A stretch of 12,747 bases of DNA, from NCBI GenBank assembly GCA_023409675.1, contig JAEYRC010000094.1, forward strand, positions 1 through 12,747. Direction: 5' to 3'. Made by a program: the position numbers and the translations under genes. Shown here piece by piece: positions 6,924-12,747 of the stretch; position 1 is the stretch's first letter; the number at the start of each line of letters is the position of its first letter. The notes beneath the pieces are model-generated. The model ran no database searches and was not told where the DNA came from. It saw only the letters and a list, made by a program, of their open reading frames with translations. Source of the stretch: Bacteroidota bacterium (GTDB lineage: Bacteria > Bacteroidota > Bacteroidia > Chitinophagales > Chitinophagaceae).

Positions 6924-8213
6924 TTAGCGGATCGCGTCCAGCACTTTTTCCATTGCTCTGCTCCGGGAGCCCTTTATCAGCATATAGGCATTGCTAAACT
7001 GTAACGCGCTAACACGTTTGCCGGCGGCCTCCGCCGTTTCAAACTGTTCATAGGGATGGGTTACATTCAGGAAATCACCCCCAACCAGGAACACACCTGC
7101 CCAGGTATACTGTTGTATCAGTTCAATACTACGTTGAAGTTCTTCAGCGCTTTCCGGTCCCAGTTCCGCCATTGCCCCGAGAACCAGCACTTTCTTTTCA
7201 GCATCCAGCGATGCCAGGTTTTCTATGGCTATACGCATGCTGCTGGGGTTGGCATTATATGCATCCAGGATGATCTTATTCCCCGCAGGAGCATCAATCA
7301 GTTGTGAACGGTTGTTGGAAGGATAGTAATTTGCTATCGCATCGGCGGCTGAACTGCTGCTCACTCCAAAATGATGGGCTACCGACATGGCTGCCAGAAT
7401 ATTGGGCAGGTTATAAGCGCCTACCAGATTAGATTTCACCACTACCGCCTCTCCATACGCTTCAACCGCGGCCTCCAGGAAAGGAGCGTTTCGGGTAATC
7501 GTACCCGTTACCGCTGAATCCTCTCCGCCGTAAAAAACAATTTCCCGGATCCCTTTGCTCATCTGTACCAGGTAATCCAGTTCTTTCAGCACAAATGCGG
7601 TACCTCCGGTAGCGCGTAAAAAATCATACAGCTCACCCTTTCCTTTTCGTACTCCTTCTTCAGATCCGAACCCCTCCAGGTGGGCTTTGCCACAGTTGGT
7701 GATAAGGCCATGTGTAGGTTCGGTATAGCGGCAATAGGAGGCGATCTCACCCTGATGATTAGCCCCCATTTCTATTACGGCCATCTCTGCCCCGGGCCGT
7801 ATTGACAACAGGGTAAGCGGAATGCCGATATGGTTATTGAGGTTTCCCCTGGTGGTATAGGTCGTAAACGTTGCCGACAACACCGCATGAATCAATTCGC
7901 GGGTAGTGGTTTTACCATTGCTGCCAGTAACAGCAATGAAGGGGATTTTAAATTGCCGACGGTGATGAAGTGCAAGTTCCTGAAGCGTATTCAGCACATC
8001 ATCCACCAAAATAATGTTCTCCTTATTGGCATACTCGGGATCATCGACCACAACATAGGCCGCGCCTGCATCAAGCGCGTTCTGTGCAAAAGCGTTGGCG
8101 TTGAAGTTCGGACCTTTGAGTGCAAAAAAGAGATCACCGCGCTTCAATTTCCGGGTATCGGTCTGTACAGAAGGATGTTGAAGATAGATCTCGTATAGTG
8201 CGGAAGTTGTCAT
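6924..8213 (-). CDS. murF: UDP-N-acetylmuramoyl-tripeptide--D-alanyl-D-alanine ligase
   Basis: MurF adds D-Ala-D-Ala to UDP-MurNAc-tripeptide using ATP, the last cytoplasmic step in the peptidoglycan pentapeptide precursor. With the start used here it has 429 residues, normal for the family. Domain 1 includes SVQTDTRKLKRGDLFFALKG (15-34), the substrate-binding N-domain. The Mur-ligase P-loop TGSNGKTTT is at 96-104 and GNLNNHIGIPLTLL at 123-136. The MurF-typical DAYNANPSSM is at 317-326, and KGSRSRAMEK (414-423) closes the C-domain. The frame also has an ATG seven codons earlier at 8234, but the conserved N-terminus fits the ATG at 8213, and a promoter-like TATTTTTA lies between the two. Transcription probably starts separately from gldJ because a terminator separates them. 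Confidence 0.95.
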   Translation of the reverse strand: MTTSALYEIYLQHPSVQTDTRKLKRGDLFFALKGPNFNANAFAQNALDAGAAYVVVDDPEYANKENIILVDDVLNTLQELALHHRRQFKIPFIAVTGSNGKTTTRELIHAVLSATFTTYTTRGNLNNHIGIPLTLLSIRPGAEMAVIEMGANHQGEIASYCRYTEPTHGLITNCGKAHLEGFGSEEGVRKGKGELYDFLRATGGTAFVLKELDYLVQMSKGIREIVFYGGEDSAVTGTITRNAPFLEAAVEAYGEAVVVKSNLVGAYNLPNILAAMSVAHHFGVSSSSAADAIANYYPSNNRSQLIDAPAGNKIILDAYNANPSSMRIAIENLASLDAEKKVLVLGAMAELGPESAEELQRSIELIQQYTWAGVFLVGGDFLNVTHPYEQFETAEAAGKRVSALQFSNAYMLIKGSRSRAMEKVLDAIR

Positions 8214-8217
8214 AGTA

Positions 8218-8247
8218 TAAAAATAGGAAGGCATTTTCTATTACCAA
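8218..8247 (-). promoter_or_regulatory. Candidate murF promoter (Bacteroidota type)
   Basis: On the minus strand TTG (8247-8245) and TATTTTTA (8225-8218) are separated by 19 nt, matching the TTG / TAnnTTTG consensus at typical spacing with one mismatch in the -7 box. The box ends 4 nt before the murF ATG at 8213, so a transcript from it would have almost no leader, and it lies inside the reading frame if the ATG at 8234 were used. The -33 box is formed by the end of the gldJ terminator T-tract. This is a consensus match only. Confidence 0.45.
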
Positions 8248-8276
8248 AAAAGCCACCCGAGACCGGATGGCTTTTT
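8246..8276 (-). terminator. Rho-independent terminator after gldJ
   Basis: GCCACCCG (8252-8259) pairs with CGGATGGC (8264-8271) over 8 bp with one A-C mismatch and a 4-nt loop. The stem is flanked by A6 (8246-8251) and T5 (8272-8276), which can add about five A-T pairs. Read on the minus strand the hairpin ends in a run of six T, 21 nt after the gldJ stop codon. Because both flanks carry A/T runs it could also act in the plus direction, but no plus-strand gene needs it here. Confidence 0.85.
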
Positions 8277-8296
8277 GAATTGCTTATGTTCTGGTA

Positions 8297-9874
8297 TTAT
8301 TGTTTGCGTGAATTTTGTCTTCTCACCTTGTAATCGATACCGGTTTTACGGCCATTACCTTCAGGACTGCCCAGGCGATCCATAGCGCAACGGAAACCTA
8401 CGGTGCTGCTGGCCTGATCTTCTTCCATGAAGCGGCGGGTTCCGGGTGACAGGTAATATGCTCTGTCGTTCCAGCTACCACCTTTGATGACTCTTGACTT
8501 ATCGCTGATCAGGGTAGTGATACCATAACCACGGCCATTTTCAGTTTCATAGCTAACGCCAACGGTAAGTGAATCACCATCGAGGTAGTTGATCACATTT
8601 CCTTTCTGGTAGTTGCGGCGATCACGGCTTTCTTCATCAGTTACATATTCACGAACCACGCGGCCCAGGCTGTCTTTCTCAAACTCGCCATCGGTATTGC
8701 GGTAATCTTTCTGGAATCTGTTACCCCGGAATGGAGATACATCATCAACATCCACCGGAGAAAGCGGACGGTAAACGTCGGCAACCCACTCATTAACGTT
8801 ACCCGACATATTGTACAAACCAAAGGCATTTGGGAAGAAAGAAGTAACCGGAGCAGTATATACGGCACGGTCATTCAGTCCGCCGGCAACACCCATGTTA
8901 TCTCCGCTACCGCGTTTGAAGTTGGCCAGGAAGGTTCCCTGCCAGCTACCACGGCGGCTGTCGCGAAGTCCATTTACATTTTGTCCCCAGGTATACACCT
9001 GCTTGTTGGTTACCAGCTCTTCACCTCTTTTACCTTCTTTGCGGCTAGGAGAAGGGTTCTGACCTACCAGTCCAAGTGCGGCATATTCCCATTCTGCTTC
9101 AGTAGGCAGGCGGTAAGCAGGAAGCAGGATACCATCTTCAAAGGTTACCTGAGCCCGTGGCGTACCATTGGGATTTTTAAGAGGATTCTTTTTAGAACGA
9201 ACACCAGGACCGGGAGTTGGCGTGGTGAGGCCCAGCAAATACGCTTTGGTATTGAAGGCTTCAGAACCCTGACCCTGAATATTTTTGAGGGTATTTTTAT
9301 TGATAAATTGTTTGTCAATCAACGCTTTTTCGTTCACCCTGTCAGTTCTCCACAGACAAAAGTCGTGGGCCTGCTGCCAGGAAACGCCAACCACCGGATA
9401 ATAGTTATAAGAGGGGTGACGGAAATAATATTCTACCATCGGCTCATTGTAGGCCAGTTCACTGCGCCATACAAGGGTATCGGGAAGGGCATTTTCACGC
9501 ACCTCGCGGTATTCATCCCCATCAAATACATTATTGATCCAGTACAGGTATTCACGATAGTGAATATTCGCTACCTCTGTACGATCGATATAAAAGGAAT
9601 TTACGGTTTTGCGGGAAGGAATATTATTCCAGTCGCCCATAACGTCTTCCTCGGCAGCACCCATGGTAAATGTACCACCCTGTACAAAAACAAGCCCCGG
9701 TCCGGTGCGTTGTTCCTGCTCACGGGCTACCTGGTAACCACCCATATTCTTGTCATTATAATTCCAGCCGGTAACGCTGGATTGCTCTTTTTTCTTGGCG
9801 AACAGGCCACCTTCTTTACAGGAGGATACCGTTGCAGCGCAGGATAACAGGATAATAAGGTTCTTAAGATTCAT
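8297..9874 (-). CDS. gldJ: Gliding motility / type IX secretion lipoprotein GldJ
   Basis: A 525-residue outer-membrane-type lipoprotein. The signal peptide (residues 1-18) ends in a lipobox-like VSSC with lipidated Cys19. The rest is an FGE-sulfatase (formylglycine-generating-enzyme-like) fold: LVFVQGGTFTMG (61-72), SFYIDRTEVAN (93-103), YPVVGVSWQQAHDFCLW (159-175), RLPTEAEWEYAA (255-266), YNMSGNVNEWVAD (354-366), KGGSWNDR (464-471) and GFRC (493-496). The two Cys of true FGE in the segment after GGSW are absent, so enzymatic activity is unlikely, as in other GldJ/GldK proteins. In Flavobacterium, GldJ is required for gliding and for stability of GldK, a T9SS component. GldJ rather than GldK is inferred from length and from its position beside porU and murF. 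It is divergent from porU over 174 nt and ends before a strong terminator. Confidence 0.9.
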   Translation of the reverse strand: MNLKNLIILLSCAATVSSCKEGGLFAKKKEQSSVTGWNYNDKNMGGYQVAREQEQRTGPGLVFVQGGTFTMGAAEEDVMGDWNNIPSRKTVNSFYIDRTEVANIHYREYLYWINNVFDGDEYREVRENALPDTLVWRSELAYNEPMVEYYFRHPSYNYYPVVGVSWQQAHDFCLWRTDRVNEKALIDKQFINKNTLKNIQGQGSEAFNTKAYLLGLTTPTPGPGVRSKKNPLKNPNGTPRAQVTFEDGILLPAYRLPTEAEWEYAALGLVGQNPSPSRKEGKRGEELVTNKQVYTWGQNVNGLRDSRRGSWQGTFLANFKRGSGDNMGVAGGLNDRAVYTAPVTSFFPNAFGLYNMSGNVNEWVADVYRPLSPVDVDDVSPFRGNRFQKDYRNTDGEFEKDSLGRVVREYVTDEESRDRRNYQKGNVINYLDGDSLTVGVSYETENGRGYGITTLISDKSRVIKGGSWNDRAYYLSPGTRRFMEEDQASSTVGFRCAMDRLGSPEGNGRKTGIDYKVRRQNSRKQ

Positions 9875-10048
9875 TTTATTGACTTTTGCCTTTGGTACAA
9901 TGTAATTAAACGATGCCCGCTTTTAAATATTGTATGAATACTGTACTAGTTTTTTATCAGACAGGGGATTGCGAATATAGCCACTTTATATAAAATATCA
10001 TGCCTGTAATTGCTGCCGCCACGTTAAAAATCAGCTATTTTTGGATCG
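9875..10048. other. Divergent gldJ-porU intergenic region
   Basis: This 174-nt AT-rich gap lies between the divergent gldJ and porU starts and must contain both promoters. The porU side has a perfect TAnnTTTG element (annotated separately). On the gldJ side I see no clear -7 match; the best, TACATTGT on the minus strand, fits only six of eight positions. GTATGAATAC (9932-9941) is a short dyad. No small ORF or RNA gene is evident. Confidence 0.5.
10010..10043 (+). promoter_or_regulatory. Candidate porU promoter, near-leaderless
   Basis: TATTTTTG at 10036-10043 is an exact match to the Bacteroidota -7 element TAnnTTTG. A TTG at 10010-10012 lies 23 nt upstream, the wide end of the reported 17-23 nt spacing for the -33 element. 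The -7 box ends only 5 nt before the porU ATG at 10049, so transcription from it would start at or beside the start codon. The -33 match is the weaker part of the call. Confidence 0.5.
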
Positions 10049-12747
10049 ATGAGGACGGCCGGAATTTTTCTATTGACAGTGGTTTTACTGCTGTTTTGGA
10101 CTATGCCAGTCCGGGGGCAGCGTCAATACCGTCAGCATTCTGTACTGGCCACGGGAAACTGGTATAAAATAGGCGTCACCGCCGCGGGTATTTATAAGAT
10201 TGATCTACAGCTGCTGGCGCAATTGGGAATTGGGGATGCAGCCCCCGCTTCAGGATCTGTTCGGGTTTTCGGGCGTTCCGGTGCCATGCTTTCCGAATCC
10301 TTAACCCTCAACAGCTATACCGATGACCTGCCTGAAGTGGCTGTTCAGGTTTTTGACGGGAACGATGGGGTGCTGAACGCCGGCGACCATATTCTCTTTT
10401 ATGCGCCCGGGCCGCATCAGTGGCTGTACGATTCGCTTTCCGGAACCTTCCGGCATCGGTTGAACCTGTACAGTGATACCGCCTGGTATTATATTACGAT
10501 GGGCCCGGGAGGAAAAAAAGTTCAATTGCAGCCTCCGCCTGCTTCCTATGCCCTGGAAGTTGACACCTATGAATGGCGGTATTTTTCAGAAACAGACACA
10601 TTTAATCTGCTGAGCAGTGGAAAGTCGTGGTTTGGCCATGAATTTTCTCATTCTCCGGGTAAAACTCCGGTAAGAACATATTCTCTTCCCCAATTGCCCG
10701 CACTGACCGGAGAGCAGGGCCTGCTTCGTTACCGGATGGCTGCCCGGAGTTTTGGGATTGCCTCCGGATTAGCAGTTTACAATATGGATAGCCGTATCAG
10801 CCAGGTGGAGATACCACCCGTAGCCACAGGACCTTACGATCTTTTTGCCCGGGAGGCTGCTATTGATCAGCCAATAATCGGAAACCTAACCACCGCAGGC
10901 CTGCAATGGCGTTATGAAAACGGAAGTGCCAATGCCCAGGGCTGGATTGATTGGTTTGAACTACTGTTGCCTGCCCGCCTGGAAAAAAAGGCCGGACAAC
11001 TGCATTTTCGCAATACGACACAAATCAGGGCGGGAGAAAACGCGCGATTTTCTATTGGCAATGCGGGGGCGGAACTGCTTATCTGGGACATCAGCAATCC
11101 CATCGAGCCTGTTCAAATGCTGGTGGAAGCAGGGCAGGGCAGCCTGTCGTTCCGCAACGATTGCAGCATCATCAGGGAGTATGTTGCGGTTGGTCCGGAT
11201 GATTTTCTGACACCACACCCTGCCGGAAAAATTCCCAACCAGGACCTGCATGGACTGCAACAGGCAGACTACCTCATCATCACTCATCCGGCTTTCCGGA
11301 GTGATGCCAATCGCCTGGCTGCATTTCATGAAAATCGGGGATTATCTGTTCAGGTGTTCGATACGGATGCCGTGTACAATGAATTTGCGGGCGGAATTGC
11401 TGATCCCACAGCCATTCGTGACCTGGTGAAAATGTTTTACGATCGTGCCGGAACGGATACCAGCGCCCGGCCCACTTACCTCCTGCTGCTGGGCGCAGGA
11501 TCCTTTGATTATAAATATCGCCTCTCCGACAATTCCAACTTTGTTCCGGTTTATGAATCGGTATCCTCCCTTGATCCGCTGTCTACCTATACCGCCGATG
11601 ATTTTTTCGGCTTTCTGGAAGATGGCGAAGATATCAATGCCGGTACACCCGATCTGGATATTGCCATCGGACGGATACCGGCAGTCAGACCGCAGCAGGC
11701 AGCAGCCGTTGTAGATAAGATCCTGCACTACCATCAACCTGCAACCCTGGGGGCCTGGCGTAACAACCTGCTTTTTATTGCGGATGACGAAGATCAGAAC
11801 CTGCACCTGGAGGATGCGGAAGTGATCAGTCGAACAGCCGCTGCGGCAGCGCCCCAAATGGATATCCGCAAATTATACCTGGATGCTTTTCCGCAACAGA
11901 GCAGTCCCTCGGGAAACCGCTATCCTTTGGCCACACAGGAAATGACCAATATGGTGCGGAATGGGACCCTGATCTGGAATTACAATGGACATGGTGGGAA
12001 CCGAAGGCTTGCAGAAGAGGTCATTCTTGATCAGCAACTGATCAACAGCTTTAAAAATCGGGATAAACTGCCGCTGTTTATTGTGGCAACCTGCGACTTT
12101 GCTCCTTATGACAACCCGCTTGTTGCTTCCATCGGAGAGGATTTGCTGCTGCGGGAAAAGTCGGGGGCTATCGCGTTGATGTCTACCTCCCGGCTGGTAT
12201 TTGCCTCAAGCAACCGCGAACTGAATAAGGTTTACCTGGATATCGCCCTGCAGCCCGATGCCAATGGAAGCTACCGCAGCCTTGGTGCGGCCTCCCGGGA
12301 AGCGAAGAATTATGCCTACCGCGTGCTGGGCGACCAGATCAATAACCGGAAATTCACCCTGCTCGGTGATCCGGCACTTACACTGGCATTCCCGGAAAAC
12401 CGCATTGCGATTACCGCTGTCAACGACAGGGAACCGGGGGCCGACACGCTCCGGGCGCTGGACAAGGTGAGGATCCGGGGTGAGGTAACAGATCTTCATG
12501 GAGAGAAGCTAAGCGGTTTCAATGGAACCATCTACCCGGTGATATACGATAAGCCGGCTATGTCCGGTACAATCGGAAATGATCCTTCCAGTATAGCAGT
12601 GCAATATCCCGAGCAGCGTAACCGCTTGTACCGGGGAAAGGCGGCGGTGCAGGGTGGAGAATTCAGCCTGGAATTTATTGTACCCCGCGATATACGCTAT
12701 GCCTACGGACCTGGAAAAATGCAATTTTATGCTGAAGATGGCCATGC
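10049..12747 (+). CDS. porU: Type IX secretion system sortase PorU (C25 peptidase family), C-terminus missing
   Basis: The frame is open for 899 residues to the window end; the family is usually about 1,100-1,300 residues, so the C-terminal part lies outside. A signal peptide (residues 1-23, hydrophobic FLLTVVLLLFW core) ends near VRG-Q. The mature start NWYKIGVTAAGIYKID (36-51) is typical of PorU. The gingipain-like C25 domain runs from about 407 to 782: LLLLGAGSFDYK (478-489), YTADDFFGF (514-522), AIGRIP (539-544), the predicted catalytic His648 in YNGHGG (645-650) and catalytic Cys682 in ATCDFAPYD (680-688), closing with LLGDPALTL (771-779). PorU sits on the outer surface and removes the C-terminal signal of T9SS cargo while attaching it to A-LPS or releasing it. 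The ATG at 10049 is chosen because it opens the signal peptide. It diverges from gldJ; porV, the usual partner, would be expected just beyond the edge. Confidence 0.93.
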   Translation, partial: MRTAGIFLLTVVLLLFWTMPVRGQRQYRQHSVLATGNWYKIGVTAAGIYKIDLQLLAQLGIGDAAPASGSVRVFGRSGAMLSESLTLNSYTDDLPEVAVQVFDGNDGVLNAGDHILFYAPGPHQWLYDSLSGTFRHRLNLYSDTAWYYITMGPGGKKVQLQPPPASYALEVDTYEWRYFSETDTFNLLSSGKSWFGHEFSHSPGKTPVRTYSLPQLPALTGEQGLLRYRMAARSFGIASGLAVYNMDSRISQVEIPPVATGPYDLFAREAAIDQPIIGNLTTAGLQWRYENGSANAQGWIDWFELLLPARLEKKAGQLHFRNTTQIRAGENARFSIGNAGAELLIWDISNPIEPVQMLVEAGQGSLSFRNDCSIIREYVAVGPDDFLTPHPAGKIPNQDLHGLQQADYLIITHPAFRSDANRLAAFHENRGLSVQVFDTDAVYNEFAGGIADPTAIRDLVKMFYDRAGTDTSARPTYLLLLGAGSFDYKYRLSDNSNFVPVYESVSSLDPLSTYTADDFFGFLEDGEDINAGTPDLDIAIGRIPAVRPQQAAAVVDKILHYHQPATLGAWRNNLLFIADDEDQNLHLEDAEVISRTAAAAAPQMDIRKLYLDAFPQQSSPSGNRYPLATQEMTNMVRNGTLIWNYNGHGGNRRLAEEVILDQQLINSFKNRDKLPLFIVATCDFAPYDNPLVASIGEDLLLREKSGAIALMSTSRLVFASSNRELNKVYLDIALQPDANGSYRSLGAASREAKNYAYRVLGDQINNRKFTLLGDPALTLAFPENRIAITAVNDREPGADTLRALDKVRIRGEVTDLHGEKLSGFNGTIYPVIYDKPAMSGTIGNDPSSIAVQYPEQRNRLYRGKAAVQGGEFSLEFIVPRDIRYAYGPGKMQFYAEDGH

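Noticed and set aside
7830..8198. Open frame of 122 codons on the plus strand opposite murF
   Set aside because: Shadow of the murF coding frame with no supporting features.
8981..9847. Open frame of 288 codons on the plus strand opposite gldJ
   Set aside because: It lies wholly inside gldJ on the other strand, its translation shows no recognisable domain, and gldJ is clearly the coding frame.
11342..11857. Open frame of 171 codons on the minus strand opposite porU
   Set aside because: It is antisense to the C25 domain of porU, which is intact; the translation is low in recognisable motifs.

Overview
The window looks like ordinary chromosomal DNA from a gliding-type member of the Bacteroidota, most likely a Chitinophagaceae-like lineage (phylum fairly sure, family a guess). 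Three things point there. A type IX secretion/gliding locus (gldJ and porU) is present, and that system is confined to this phylum group. None of the visible gene starts has a Shine-Dalgarno sequence. A perfect match to the Bacteroidota -7 promoter element (TAnnTTTG) lies just before porU. I see no tRNA, rRNA, CRISPR, insertion sequence or phage gene.

Layout. Positions 1-1043 (minus strand): 5' part of an AsmA-like membrane-anchored protein that runs off the left edge. Positions 1250-3866 (plus): three co-directional genes, namely a PfkB-family sugar kinase (fructokinase-like), an E. coli LdhA-type D-lactate dehydrogenase and a small HEAT-repeat-like protein. Positions 3944-5041 (minus): an AI-2E/PerM-family membrane protein. 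It diverges from a second, complete AsmA-like protein (5235-6911, plus), which converges on murF. Positions 6924-10048: murF and gldJ, both minus, separated by a rho-independent terminator. Positions 10049 to the right edge (plus): porU, the T9SS sortase, divergent from gldJ and cut off by the window end.

Functional themes. The right half concerns the cell envelope: MurF makes the last cytoplasmic peptidoglycan precursor, GldJ is an outer-membrane-associated lipoprotein of the gliding/T9SS machinery, and PorU cleaves the C-terminal signal of T9SS cargo at the cell surface. The two AsmA-like proteins, also envelope-type, share one modular architecture with a repeat period of about 178 residues, so they look like ancient paralogs. 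The left half holds a small fermentative pair (sugar kinase plus D-lactate dehydrogenase).

I found no convincing new multi-gene system. The observations most worth a second look are the duplicated module shared by the two AsmA-like proteins, promoter elements only 4-5 nt from the porU and murF start codons (possible leaderless mRNAs), the terminator T-tract that also supplies the candidate murF -33 box, and inverted repeats ahead of ldhA and the HEAT-like gene.
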